Shown: positions 47,652 to 56,679, counted from the first letter of the stretch. The stretch: DNA of 64,000 nucleotides from Neobacillus drentensis (GCF_021560175.1 NZ_CP091110.1:3028001-3092000); one strand, 5' to 3'. Made by a program: numbers and translations. The notes: generated from the letters alone by a model not told the origin.

Positions 47652-48980
47652 ATGGAGAAAATTACTTTTATTGGGGCAGGCAGTACTGTTTTTGCGAAAA
47701 ACGTTTTGGGAGATTGTATGATGGTTCCGGCCCTTGATGGCTTTGAATTTGCTTTATATGATATTGATGAAAAGCGGTTAAGAGAATCAGAGGCTATGCT
47801 GACGAATCTAAGGAATCGTTACAATAAATCTATTAGCATTAAAGCCTATTTAAACCGGAGCGAAGCATTAACAGGGGCTAAATACGTCATCAATGCCATC
47901 CAAGTGGGCGGATATAGGCCAAGTACAGTCATTGATTTCGAAATTCCTAAAAAATATGGCCTTCGACAGACCATTGCTGATACGATTGGGATCGGAGGTA
48001 TTTTTAGAGCTTTACGTACAATCCCGGTACTATTCGACTTTGCGAAGGATATTGAAGAGGTATGCCCGGACGCTTGGCTCTTAAATTATACGAATCCGAT
48101 GGCTTCATTAACAGGGGCCATGCTTCGATATACAAATGTAAAAACAGTAGGATTATGTCATAGTGTTCAAGTTTGTACAAGAGACTTGTTTAAGACATTA
48201 GAGATGGACCCTGAAGGCGTGGAAGAGAAAATAGCTGGAATTAACCATATGGCTTGGCTGCTGGAAGTGAAAAAGAATGGGAAGGATCTATACCCTGAAA
48301 TTAAACAGCGAGCATTAGAAAAGCAAAAGTCTAAACATCATGATATGGTCCGTTTTGAACTTATGGATAAATTCGGCTATTATGTAACAGAATCTTCTGA
48401 ACACAATGCTGAATACCATCCTTACTTTATTAAAAATAACTATCCAGAACTAATTGAAAAGTTTAATATACCGCTTGATGAATACCCAAGGCGTTGTGAA
48501 AATCAAATTAAAGGCTGGGAAGAAATGCGCGAATCTCTTACCACTGACTCCAATCTTTCACACGTACGTTCATCAGAATATGGTTCAAGAATTATTGAAG
48601 CGATGGAAACAAATATTGCCTTTAAGTTTGGCGGTAATGTTTTGAACACAGGCGGACTAATTAGTAATCTCCCTCGAAAGGCGGTTGTAGAGGTTCCGTG
48701 TATAGCGGACCGAAGCGGCATCATCCCTTGTTATATAGGGGAATTACCTGAGCAGCTGGCAGCTTTGAACCGAACAAATATTAATACACAATTGCTGACC
48801 ATTGAAGCTGCAGTAACAAGGAAAAAAGAGTACATTTACCAAGCAGCAATGCTCGATCCACATACTGCTTCAGAGTTATCATTAGATGATATTGTCTCCT
48901 TATGCGACGATTTAATAGAGGCCCATGGCGAATGGCTGCCTGTCTATCAAGATAAAAAACAGTTTATCGCGACGAATTAA
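47652..48980 (+). CDS. GH4 alpha-galactosidase-like glycosidase
   Basis: A 442-residue NAD- and Mn-dependent glycosidase. The N-terminal Rossmann motif is ITFIGAGSTVFAKN. The metal/substrate site includes LCHSVQ (Cys-His-Ser near 168) and the His of GINHMAW near 199. The sequence between (YTNPMASLTGAM) is typical of MelA-type alpha-galactosidases rather than 6-phospho-glycosidases, which fits an ABC importer (unphosphorylated sugar) rather than a PTS. GGGAGGA precedes the ATG. It is the last gene of the importer operon, closed by a strong terminator. With the GH2 enzyme it suggests use of galactose-containing oligosaccharides. Confidence 0.85.
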   Translation: MEKITFIGAGSTVFAKNVLGDCMMVPALDGFEFALYDIDEKRLRESEAMLTNLRNRYNKSISIKAYLNRSEALTGAKYVINAIQVGGYRPSTVIDFEIPKKYGLRQTIADTIGIGGIFRALRTIPVLFDFAKDIEEVCPDAWLLNYTNPMASLTGAMLRYTNVKTVGLCHSVQVCTRDLFKTLEMDPEGVEEKIAGINHMAWLLEVKKNGKDLYPEIKQRALEKQKSKHHDMVRFELMDKFGYYVTESSEHNAEYHPYFIKNNYPELIEKFNIPLDEYPRRCENQIKGWEEMRESLTTDSNLSHVRSSEYGSRIIEAMETNIAFKFGGNVLNTGGLISNLPRKAVVEVPCIADRSGIIPCYIGELPEQLAALNRTNINTQLLTIEAAVTRKKEYIYQAAMLDPHTASELSLDDIVSLCDDLIEAHGEWLPVYQDKKQFIATN

Positions 48981-49005
48981 GGTTAAAAATCGTTTACGGT
49001 CTTAG

Positions 49006-49035
49006 GACTCTCAATTGTATAATTGAGAGTCTTTT
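49006..49035 (+). terminator. Terminator after the GH4 gene
   Basis: An 11-bp perfect stem (GACTCTCAATT / AATTGAGAGTC, loop GTAT) is followed by TTTT. It ends the importer/GH4 operon. Confidence 0.85.
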
Positions 49036-49138
49036 GTGACTTGGAGGCATATTGGGCTCAAAGATATTCGGAGTTAGAGAAGGTTTATCGCTATTGGACG
49101 GATAAGCATAAAATAAATAGTTTAAGGAGTTGTCCAAT

Positions 49139-49642
49139 TTGTTGGAAAATCATAAATTACCTTTATTTATTATTACTGGTGCGAGTGGGACGGGCAAAAG
49201 TACAGTGGTTCCATACCTTCGAGAAATGTTGAATCATTTTGATGTGTTTGATATAGATGACATAGCGGAAGAGGTTGGTGATTGGCAAAAACTTAAAAAT
49301 GTCTGGTTAAAAGTTGCAAGTAATATCGCTAAAAGCCATCGAATGACCATTCTTTGTGGAACGATTATGCCTTGGGATGTCGAAAAATGCGATACTTATC
49401 AAGATTTTAGTCATATTTATTATCTAAACCTTCATTGTGATGATGCTATCCGTAAAAAACGGTTATCTAAAAGAGGTTGGTCAGAGGAACTTATTGAGGA
49501 ACACAAAATTTTTGCAAAATGGCTGCTGGAAAATGCGGAAAAAGCATACTCTCCACCTATGCCTATCGTCGAATCAAATAGTAATGTGGAAGAAGTTGCA
49601 CTGAATATTAAAAATTGGGTGATGAATGTTTTAGATAACTAA
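49139..49642 (+). CDS. P-loop kinase-like protein
   Basis: A 167-residue AAA/nucleoside-kinase-type protein. Walker A is TGASGTGKST near residue 15. FDVFDIDDIAEEVGDW follows as the substrate/Mg region, and a lid with basic residues (RKKRLSKRGWSEELIEEH) near 105. Start TTG 49139 is nine bases after AAGGAG; a TTG at 49130 abuts that site. The fold is that of shikimate/gluconate kinases, and the substrate is not evident. It is followed by another small P-loop phosphotransferase. Confidence 0.7.
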   Translation: MLENHKLPLFIITGASGTGKSTVVPYLREMLNHFDVFDIDDIAEEVGDWQKLKNVWLKVASNIAKSHRMTILCGTIMPWDVEKCDTYQDFSHIYYLNLHCDDAIRKKRLSKRGWSEELIEEHKIFAKWLLENAEKAYSPPMPIVESNSNVEEVALNIKNWVMNVLDN

Positions 49643-49773
49643 ATTTTCTCTTGATACAAAAGAAAGTTTAGTAAATTTTTAGCTAATTCATACATTAGAA
49701 AACAGATTACTTGAGTCCATTAAAGTATAGTATATCCAGAATGGAATATTGAAATTTCAAGGAGAGAACTGGA

Positions 49774-50400
49774 ATGTTAAAAGTTGATCAACCTGGAAAG
49801 ATTATCATTCTTAACGGAACTCCAAGATCTGGGAAATCCAGCATTGCTACAGTCATTCAGAATACGTTCGATGGGGTGTGGATGAACGTAGGGGTCGATC
49901 GATTCATGATGATGACCCCTGAAAAATATCAGCCTGGGATCGGTTTGCGGCCTGGCGGTGAACGCCCTGACCTCGAACCTCTTGTTCCTATTATGTACCG
50001 TGCTATGTATGAGACGATTGCAATTTATAGTAGATTAGGGTTAAACGTTGTAGTAGATGTTGGTCACCATGAGGGGTATTCTGTCCCGTTGGAAATTCTA
50101 CCAACTTGTGCTCGGATACTAAATGGACTTCCAGTTTTGTTTGTTGGCGTCCGTTGTCCAATTGAAATTGTCATGGAACGACGGCTTAAAACTGGGTATG
50201 TTGGATACACCACTGAAGGAAATGTACCAAAGCCCGTCCGTTTATGGCAGCAGCTCGTCCACGTACCTGGTATCTATGACTTGGAGGTCGATACATCTGT
50301 GCTCACTTCCGAGGAGTGTGCTATATTGATTCGCCAGCGACTCGAAGATGGTTCACCCCCGACAGCTTTCCAAAACATTGAAAGAAGGGAGATTAACTGA
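49774..50400 (+). CDS. Chloramphenicol phosphotransferase-like protein
   Basis: A 208-residue P-loop kinase. Walker A is NGTPRSGKSS near residue 15; GVDRFMMMTPEKYQPGIG and VVVDVGHHEG follow the pattern of the CPT family, which includes the Streptomyces enzyme that phosphorylates chloramphenicol. Homologues in Bacillus are common and mostly untested, so resistance is not implied. AGGAGAG precedes ATG 49774. It is monocistronic as far as can be seen. Confidence 0.75.
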   Translation: MLKVDQPGKIIILNGTPRSGKSSIATVIQNTFDGVWMNVGVDRFMMMTPEKYQPGIGLRPGGERPDLEPLVPIMYRAMYETIAIYSRLGLNVVVDVGHHEGYSVPLEILPTCARILNGLPVLFVGVRCPIEIVMERRLKTGYVGYTTEGNVPKPVRLWQQLVHVPGIYDLEVDTSVLTSEECAILIRQRLEDGSPPTAFQNIERREIN

Positions 50401-50687
50401 GTCTTTCAAATAGTAACTTGAAAATGACGTTCAAACGATTCTTTGAAAAAGCATGGTAAAAAGAGATTCTGCACGATTGATAGCAGCAAGAGCCTTAATT
50501 TTGGCAGTGTTTACTCTCAACGTAGACTCGATGCCATTTTTCATTAGAAGAATAAAGAAAGGGAACACCTTATACAGGGATTACAGATTTCCATTTTTAA
50601 AGTAAAATAATTTTTTTCGTTAAGGGAAACAGCCCAAAGGAAAGGGGGGATGAAATTGTAATTATTTACCCCCATATATTTTTTATA
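50401..50687. other. Intergenic region with a tiny minus-strand frame
   Basis: No clear gene. On the minus strand, 50431-50544 encodes 37 residues (MKNGIESTLRVNTAKIKALA…) without a good ribosome site; it may be a remnant or a very small protein. Nothing else is supported. Confidence 0.3.
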
Positions 50688-50977
50688 TCAACCCATACTT
50701 TTTAAAACTATTATAGATGCCATTTTCATCATGAGAATCGGTTATATCATCAGCTACTTTCTTAACCGCTTCATAAGCATTTCCCATCGCAATGCCATGC
50801 TGTACAAACTCGAGCATTTCCAAATCGTTCAAACTGTCACCGTAGGCAAAGGTATGTTCTTTGCTTATGTTAAAATGCTCATATGGTGAAAGAGGTTAAA
50901 GGTGTTATATTTTCATAGAATTCATTAAAAGATTTTTCGTATTTTTCCATATCTATAGGTACTGAACTCCTGCTTCT
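50688..50977 (-). pseudogene. HAD (Cof-type) phosphatase remnant
   Basis: The minus strand 50688-50890 encodes the C-terminal end of a Cof/YidA-type HAD phosphatase: HTFAYGDSLNDLEMLEF (motif IV, GDSxND) and GIAMGNAYEAVKKVADDITDS, ending at TGA. Just upstream, in another frame, VPIDMEKYEKSFNEFYENITP looks like an earlier piece of the same gene. The N-terminal catalytic DxD region and most of the cap are absent. The gene is therefore dead, cut down by deletion and a frameshift. Confidence 0.8.
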
Positions 50978-51108
50978 AACCTAATCGAGCCCCCTCTTGT
51001 TAGTACATTTTATGTAATAAATAGAGTTTAGACTTGCGAACCGAAAAATCAGAGGGATTAAACCAGAAGGCATAGGCAAAGGTTTATTATAGATAAAAAG
51101 GGGGAGTT
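50978..51108. other. Short leader before the nucleotidyltransferase
   Basis: Contains the GGGGGAG ribosome site of the next gene. No hairpin or frame of note. Confidence 0.3.
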
Positions 51109-51954
51109 ATGTTGACAATTATAAAAAATATGGGACGTCTTTGTCCGACGGATACAAATGGATATATATTAAATGATACAAGTATAAATAAGATTCAACC
51201 GGAGTTTTTTGAGGTAATTAAAATAGTTATAGAAAAGTATCAAAAAAATTTAGGAGCGGACTTACATAGCATATATATCAGGGGCTCAGTTCCTCGTGGT
51301 TTGGGCATAAAGGGCGTTTCAGACTTAGATACAATAGCTATTACAAATAAGAATACGATTGAGTTAGATTTGAAGTGGGTAGACAAGACTGAACGAGATT
51401 TAAATGAAAAATTCAAATGTATAAATGGAGTGGAATTCAGTTTCTTTCACATTGAAGAAATTTTAGAAACCACTACTTTTTCAATCATACCGTTTATGAT
51501 TAAGACTCATAGTGTGTGCGTACTTGGGGAAGATTTAAAGGTTTATTTACCTAATTATAGGGCGGATAGAGCACTTGGTAACCACCACCTTGTAAATCTA
51601 AAGAATCAAGTTGAGCAAGCAAAGAAAGACCTTGATGGTAATATGGATATGGAGGATATTTTGGATTGTTGCAGCTGGATTATGAAAATTATCGTTAGGG
51701 CAGGACTAGCACTAGTGATAGAAGAAGAAAATCGATATACAAGAGATTTGTATCCAGCTTATAAGATATTTTCCCGATATTATCCAGATAAGGAATCTAT
51801 GATGAAACAAGCACTTACATGTGCCATTAATCCTGTAGGAAATGCTAATGAAATAATAGATATATTGGATAAAGCGGGAAATTGGTTGATAAGCGAGACT
51901 GAAAAGTGGTTAGAAGTTTATAATCCTAAAAAGATTAGTAATTTGGAAATATAG
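51109..51954 (+). CDS. Nucleotidyltransferase-domain protein
   Basis: A 281-residue protein with a DNA polymerase beta-type nucleotidyltransferase core. The GS motif is YIRGSVPRGLGIKGVSDLD, near residues 60-80, with the Mg-binding D-x-D as SDLDTIAI. The helical C-terminal half (about 150-270) resembles the substrate-binding part of aminoglycoside adenylyltransferases. It could modify a small molecule or a protein. The start ATG 51109 follows GGGGGAG. Monocistronic. Confidence 0.75.
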   Translation: MLTIIKNMGRLCPTDTNGYILNDTSINKIQPEFFEVIKIVIEKYQKNLGADLHSIYIRGSVPRGLGIKGVSDLDTIAITNKNTIELDLKWVDKTERDLNEKFKCINGVEFSFFHIEEILETTTFSIIPFMIKTHSVCVLGEDLKVYLPNYRADRALGNHHLVNLKNQVEQAKKDLDGNMDMEDILDCCSWIMKIIVRAGLALVIEEENRYTRDLYPAYKIFSRYYPDKESMMKQALTCAINPVGNANEIIDILDKAGNWLISETEKWLEVYNPKKISNLEI

Positions 51955-52013
51955 AATGAGGGACACAACTCTAAAAATCCTGATTGTAAAAGATTGTAAT
52001 TTGGGAGATTCAA

Positions 52014-52139
52014 GGTGGGCCAATAGAAGAAACAACCAGATTAATAAGTAAAGAGGAGGAGGCGGAGTATAAAAAAGAATACTATGAAAAAGCCCCTCTA
52101 ATTAAAAATAAAAGCCATCATACTGATGGCTCAGACTGA
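52014..52139 (+). pseudogene. Short coding remnant
   Basis: A 41-codon frame with highly charged, protein-like text (GPIEETTRLISKEEEAEYKK…) ends at TGA 52137-52139 and has no start or ribosome site. It probably is the tail of a lost gene. The rest of the 51955-52356 gap holds a minus-strand terminator and nothing else. Confidence 0.35.
52104..52131 (-). terminator. Terminator for the isochorismatase-family gene
   Basis: On the minus strand, AGCCATCA pairs with TGATGGCT (loop GTA) and is followed by TTTATTTTT. It lies about 225 bases beyond the stop of the gene at 52357. Confidence 0.65.
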
Positions 52140-52356
52140 CGACAGATACGAAGAAAATCGAGTTTACCGGCAGTTTTCTTAAAAATTTTAATTTAGAAAT
52201 TTACAAGAGTGGATTTCAGCAAGCAGTCTAATTAGAATAGCAGTTCATGGTGAATTTAGCACATTTAGTAATTAGAAAATTGTTTTGAATCTACAAGTAT
52301 TTCTAAAGCTATAATTCTTATTTGTTCACGATTTATCTGTGTATTTCTACAAGCAT

Positions 52357-52983
52357 TTAATCTCTCTGTGCTCCCCTATAGCTTCCAATAAGATTTTGAT
52401 AACCAGGAAGATGGCTTGAAATTAAAGCGCCAAAACCTTCAACATCATTGCGCCAATCACGTTGTAATTCGCACGCTATGCTGAACCAATTCAAAAGCTG
52501 CACCACACCATGTGCCATACGTGTTAATGCCGCATCCGCTACTTGTTTACTGAATGTACCAGAAGCATCTGTAGCTACAAATACTTCATAACCAGCGTTT
52601 ACAGCGGAAAGGGCAGGAAATGCAACGCAAACATCTGTTACTACGCCCGCAATGATCAGTTGTTTCTTTCCAGTTTTTTCGATTGCTTTGACAAAATCTT
52701 CATTATCCCATGCGTTAATTTGTCCAGGACGAGCGATCTTGGGCGCATGAGGAAAAATTTCAACTAATTCTTGCATGATTGGCCCGTTAGGCCCGTTTTC
52801 AAAGCTTGTTGTTAAAATAACGGGTAAATCAAAAAACTTAGCAGTGTTAGCAAGAGCCATCACATTGTTCTTGAATTCATCCACACCATAGTCACGCACA
52901 AGACCGGAGATAAGGCCGGTTTGATGATCAACTAAAAGAACGGCAGCATCATCTTTATTAAGACGATAATAGAAATCAGATAT
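52357..52983 (-). CDS. Isochorismatase-family hydrolase (YcaC-like), apparent ATA start
   Basis: A cysteine hydrolase of about 208 residues. The catalytic Cys is in GVVTDVCVAFPAL and the Asp in AVLLVDHQTGL. The latter lies upstream of the first standard start (GTG 52899), so translation must begin earlier. The frame is open back to ATA 52981-52983 (reading SDFYYRLNKDDAAV), exactly eight bases after a perfect GGGAGG (52992-52997). No ATG, GTG or TTG lies in between at proper distance. Either ATA is used or the start codon is mutated. Family members hydrolyse amides of unclear identity. Confidence 0.8.
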   Translation of the reverse strand: MSDFYYRLNKDDAAVLLVDHQTGLISGLVRDYGVDEFKNNVMALANTAKFFDLPVILTTSFENGPNGPIMQELVEIFPHAPKIARPGQINAWDNEDFVKAIEKTGKKQLIIAGVVTDVCVAFPALSAVNAGYEVFVATDASGTFSKQVADAALTRMAHGVVQLLNWFSIACELQRDWRNDVEGFGALISSHLPGYQNLIGSYRGAQRD

Positions 52984-53144
52984 TTTATTATCCTCCCTTT
53001 AATGAAATATAAGTAATCGAAGAAGTTTCTTAGATTGGAAAATGGATGTTTAACTTCCTCGTTTGTTCCAATGTAATTGAAAGGATTACTGGAATTCGTA
53101 TTCTAAAAAATCAAAATGGGTTAGTAGTATTTTAATAAAAATGA

Positions 53145-53176
53145 TTAATTGAAAATGCTTAGACTTTTTCAATTAA
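53145..53176 (-). terminator. Terminator overlapping the FMN reductase stop
   Basis: TTAATTGAAAA pairs with TTTTCAATTAA on the minus strand around the stop codon of the gene at 53173. ATTTTTATTAAA follows. Confidence 0.55.
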
Positions 53177-53730
53177 TCTAGAGCTGGAGTGTGATCGATC
53201 CAATGAATAAAATGCTCTAAATATTGTTGAAGATAACGTTTTGTTGGTTCGTCTGTAAGGAGTTTCTGATCAAAATCAATCTTTTTATGTACGTGGGAAA
53301 TCAACACTTTTTGAAATGGAAGAACATGAACCTGCATCGCCTCTAGTACTTGTTTGATTTGCAATTGAGCAAAGGCCGTACCTAATCCCCCAGGAGTTGC
53401 ACCAATTAAACCAACCGGTTTTCTGCTAAGAACAGCGGATTTTTGAGGTCTTGATGCCCAGTCCAATGCATTCTTTAATACGCCTGGAATCCCAGAATTG
53501 TACTCTGGACTTACAATAATGATACCATCAACGTCCTGAATAGCAGATTTAAATGATGTCACTGTTTCTGGTACACTTATTTCTAGGTCTTCGTTGAACA
53601 AAGGCAACTCATTAATCTCGATCCAACGAAATTGATGGGAATCATTCATTTCTGTTAATGATTGAGCAATGATTCGATTATAAGAATTTTTTCGTAAACT
53701 ACCACAAATAAGGCCGATGGTCTTGGTCAT
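53173..53730 (-). CDS. NADPH-dependent FMN reductase-like flavoprotein
   Basis: A 185-residue flavodoxin-like protein of the NADPH-dependent FMN reductase/azoreductase class. The FMN phosphate loop is LICGSLRKNSYNR near the N-terminus. The FMN isoalloxazine region is IIVSPEYNSGIPGVLKNALDW, characteristic of the family. It reduces FMN, quinones or azo compounds with NADPH. GGAGGG precedes the start at 53730. It is monocistronic on the minus strand. Confidence 0.88.
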   Translation of the reverse strand: MTKTIGLICGSLRKNSYNRIIAQSLTEMNDSHQFRWIEINELPLFNEDLEISVPETVTSFKSAIQDVDGIIIVSPEYNSGIPGVLKNALDWASRPQKSAVLSRKPVGLIGATPGGLGTAFAQLQIKQVLEAMQVHVLPFQKVLISHVHKKIDFDQKLLTDEPTKRYLQQYLEHFIHWIDHTPALD

Positions 53731-54000
53731 ACATTCCCTCCTCGTTTAAAATCTTTTTCATATTACCATAATGTTCCAAAATAGAAGAAGGGACATTATG
53801 CCTAATTTTCAGATTCTTTAATTCAATGAAGAGTTTATTACAAAGAATCTGGGATGTAAGGATTTCTCTTTGGTTTTCCTATTACTCGGCTCGTGTTTTG
53901 CAAGCTATGGAAAATAGTCCATGTTCATTTTATTTTTTCTTTCAATTACCATATATTTCTTTCATACTAGTAACTATAAAGGAATGGAGGAAGTGCAGAA

Positions 54001-55107
54001 ATGGAAGAAAAGAAAGTGACGTGGTTAGAACTCTTTTATGATTTGTTATTTGTGGCGGCGGTTGCGGCTGCGACTCATGTTTTACTTCATGTTGAAGATG
54101 GTCATATCCATGCAGAATATTTAGTGAAGTTTGTATTAATTTTTATTCCTATCTGGTGGGCTTGGGTAGGGCAGACCATATTTATTAACCGGTTTGGAAA
54201 AGATTTATTTCATCAACGTATCTTTTTAATTCTGCAAATGTTTTTTGTACTAATTATGACATCAAGTTTATCAGTTGATTTTGATCCTTATTACCTTTCT
54301 TTTTTAATTGGGTATATTGGCTTAAGAGCAGTAACTGCTATCCAATATCTTATTGTCCAGCGTATAGAAACGGGAGTTCGAAAACTAGCAGCCCTCTTTT
54401 TGGGAAGGTATTTCTGGATTGGAATCGTTATTTCATTATTGTCTGTCTTGTTTGATTCATGGGTTCGGTATGCTGTGTTGTATACGGGAATCTTTATTGA
54501 TATCATTGTCCCCGTGCTTGGACGAAAATGCTTAGAAAAGGTTCCCACAAATACGGCTCACTTATTAGAACGTTTTGGTTTATTTACCATTATTCTCTTT
54601 GGGGAAGCACTTATTAGTACACTTGCGGTCATAAAGCCTACACAAGGAAATTGGGATTCAATAGGCTTTGCGATCATTTCATTTATCTTAATCATATCGA
54701 TGTGGTGGCAATATTTCGATAACATGGAGAAGAAACTCGACAAGTCTTTACAAACATCCGGCCAAATCATTATTTATGGTCATCTTATTATTCTAATGTC
54801 TTTAAGCATGATTGCAGCATCTATCAGACTATTGTTTTTACATGAGGTCCATTACTCCTTTATCTTATTTTTTGTTTTTGGAACTGTATTGCTCTATTTC
54901 TTGTCAACGACCTTTGTTTTCCATCAATATAGATATGTGCACCACCGCTTGAAAATTTATCATTTAGGGCTATTTTTAGGAATTTTAGCCGTCTTTTTTA
55001 TAATTAATTTGATTATTGTCGTACCAAATATTTTGATAATAGCTGAATTAACCTTGTTTTTTATTATCTATACTAAACTAACCATATCTACTAAAAAGCA
55101 ACCGTGA
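54001..55107 (+). CDS. Low temperature requirement protein A (LtrA family)
   Basis: A 368-residue membrane protein with about ten hydrophobic segments. The N-terminal VTWLELFYDLLFVAAVAA is the LtrA family signature, and ERFGLFTIILFGEALIST (near 195) is the second conserved block. LtrA was named in Listeria for growth in the cold; its activity is unknown. GGAGGAAG precedes ATG 54001. Downstream, AAGGG/CCCTT with a T-rich tail near 55225-55253 could act as its terminator. Confidence 0.85.
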   Translation: MEEKKVTWLELFYDLLFVAAVAAATHVLLHVEDGHIHAEYLVKFVLIFIPIWWAWVGQTIFINRFGKDLFHQRIFLILQMFFVLIMTSSLSVDFDPYYLSFLIGYIGLRAVTAIQYLIVQRIETGVRKLAALFLGRYFWIGIVISLLSVLFDSWVRYAVLYTGIFIDIIVPVLGRKCLEKVPTNTAHLLERFGLFTIILFGEALISTLAVIKPTQGNWDSIGFAIISFILIISMWWQYFDNMEKKLDKSLQTSGQIIIYGHLIILMSLSMIAASIRLLFLHEVHYSFILFFVFGTVLLYFLSTTFVFHQYRYVHHRLKIYHLGLFLGILAVFFIINLIIVVPNILIIAELTLFFIIYTKLTISTKKQP

Positions 55108-55282
55108 CTAATGAGATTAATCTGAGTGGTTAATATTGATTTTATTACTTTACGGCTTCTTGGAAGTTTTCCAGATAGAAATGGAATCAAACGGCATCAT
55201 GACAGATGCCATCATACGGGTGAAAAGGGTCTAAAGTTGGCCCCTTATTTTTTTGATGGCTAGAGAGAGGGAAAATCTTTGA

Positions 55283-55378
55283 GCATCCCATTCAGGGGTA
55301 GCTGAGTATACAGAGGATCTTTTAAATGATTTAGGAATAAGAAAGGGTTGGAAAAATAAATTTACTTTTAAAATATAA
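55283..55378 (+). pseudogene. C-terminal gene remnant
   Basis: A 31-codon frame (ASHSGVAEYTEDLLNDLGIR…GWKNKF) directly after a TGA, with no start. The text is convincingly protein-like, so this is the tail of a lost gene of unknown family. The rest of the 55108-55499 gap contains a weak terminator for ltrA and the AAAGGGGG ribosome site of the toxin gene. Confidence 0.4.
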
Positions 55379-55499
55379 ATTTTTGAAAGAGAAACGTATG
55401 TTCCTATTTATGGTTATAAATGATATACTTAAATGGCAATAGAATAGGATTTTTCAAGGGTGGTCTGCACGCTCCCAACCAGAAAGGGGGTGATGCTGA

Positions 55500-55583
55500 A
55501 TGTCAGTTTTTGAATCATTAATGTTTGCGATTGGTTTTGCGGGCTTAATCGTAACCATTCTGTCATTTAGATCAAAAAAATAA
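55500..55583 (+). CDS. Holin-like small toxin of a type I toxin-antitoxin system
   Basis: A 27-residue hydrophobic peptide (MSVFESLMFAIGFAGLIVTI…) with one membrane helix and a basic RSKK end. It matches the BsrG/TxpA/Hol-Tox pattern, which starts M-x-V/T-F/Y-E-S-L. GAAAGGGGG precedes ATG 55500. Such peptides insert into the membrane and stop growth unless an antisense RNA blocks their mRNA. The stop codon lies inside the first arm of a 10-bp hairpin that continues downstream. Confidence 0.75.
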   Translation: MSVFESLMFAIGFAGLIVTILSFRSKK

Positions 55584-55696
55584 TCCACCCTTGAGTTTAG
55601 AGGCTCTGGTGGATTATTTACTCTTTAGCTGATCCCCTTTGAGGGAACCGTCTATTGCTGACCGGACATGTAGCAGCATGTCCGGTCTTTTTTTAC
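55580..55696. ncRNA. Toxin 3' region/antitoxin RNA block with terminator
   Basis: ATAATCCACC (55580-55589) pairs perfectly with GGTGGATTAT (55608-55617). A conserved GGGAACCGTCTATTGCT (55643-55659) follows. Then comes an 11-bp stem GACCGGACATG/CATGTCCGGTC (55660-55687) with nine T. In related systems toxin mRNA and antitoxin RNA overlap here. Which strand encodes the antitoxin cannot be decided by eye. The same block recurs at 62354-62467. Confidence 0.6.
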
Positions 55697-55794
55697 TTTA
55701 TTCAATATATAGTTTTATTATAACTTATATCATAACGATCTCCAAATCTTTAGACAGTAAAATGAACGAAATTAACAACTAGGGGGCAGTTTTT

Positions 55795-56613
55795 ATGAAA
55801 ACTATAATGATTACCGGTTCTTCTTCTGGGATCGGGAAAGCGACGGCTAAATATTTTGCGGAAAGAAACTGGAATGTTGTTGCAACCATGCGATCACCTG
55901 AGAAAGAAAAGGAATTAACGGAACTGAAAAATGTTCTTGTTACAAGGCTTGATGTTGAGAATAAAGATACCATTCACGAGTCGATCGATCAAGGAATTAG
56001 ACAGTTTGGAAAGATTGATGTACTGCTCAATAATGCCGGAAATGGATCCAGGGGAATCTTTGAAGCAGCATCGGAAGAGAGGATTCGATCATTATTTGAA
56101 GTAAATTTATTTGGAGTAATGAACGTGACAAAAGCCATCCTGCCTCATTTCAGAAAAAATAAGGGCGGTACCATTATGAATATGTCTTCTATGGGAGGAA
56201 AGATTACTTTCCCAAGTATGTCTCTATATCATGCGTCCAAATTTGCTGTAGAAGGTTTTTCCGAAGCTATTTATTTCGAGTTAAAATCACAAAATATTAA
56301 GGTGAAATTGATTGAACCGGGTGCGGTCGATTCTGATTTTGGCAGAAGACCATCAGACAATTACTTTGATGTTTCTCTAACGGATTATAAAGAATACATT
56401 GATTGTTTGAATTTAACATCTCTAAAGGGAGAGGGAAATTCAAAAATGATCTCAACTGAAAAAGTGGCAAAAATTATTTTTCAATCAGCTTCTGATGATT
56501 CATCCCAGCTTAGATATATTGTCGGTGAAGATGCAAAAGCATTAATCAATTTGAAAGAAAAGGCAGGAGACGAAGCGTATTTAAACCAGATAAGTCAATT
56601 GATGTTGTCATAA
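55795..56613 (+). CDS. Short-chain dehydrogenase/reductase
   Basis: A 272-residue SDR oxidoreductase. The NAD(P)-binding motif is TGSSSGIGKATA at residues 7-18, NNAG near 80, and the catalytic Ser-Tyr-Lys is in MSSMGG…YHASKFAVEG. The classical fold is complete. The substrate is unknown; the C-terminal region resembles retinol-dehydrogenase-like bacterial SDRs. GGGGGC before ATG 55795 is a weaker ribosome site. Monocistronic, closed by a terminator. Confidence 0.9.
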   Translation: MKTIMITGSSSGIGKATAKYFAERNWNVVATMRSPEKEKELTELKNVLVTRLDVENKDTIHESIDQGIRQFGKIDVLLNNAGNGSRGIFEAASEERIRSLFEVNLFGVMNVTKAILPHFRKNKGGTIMNMSSMGGKITFPSMSLYHASKFAVEGFSEAIYFELKSQNIKVKLIEPGAVDSDFGRRPSDNYFDVSLTDYKEYIDCLNLTSLKGEGNSKMISTEKVAKIIFQSASDDSSQLRYIVGEDAKALINLKEKAGDEAYLNQISQLMLS

Positions 56614-56679
56614 GTTCAATAGATTTAAAGCAATTATGTTCACATCGATTCTTACCATCTATGAAATATAAATAGTAAG

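Noticed and set aside
53826..54041. Plus-strand frame before ltrA as a separate gene
   Set aside because: It runs into the ltrA coding region in another phase, has no ribosome site and gives a nonsensical composition.
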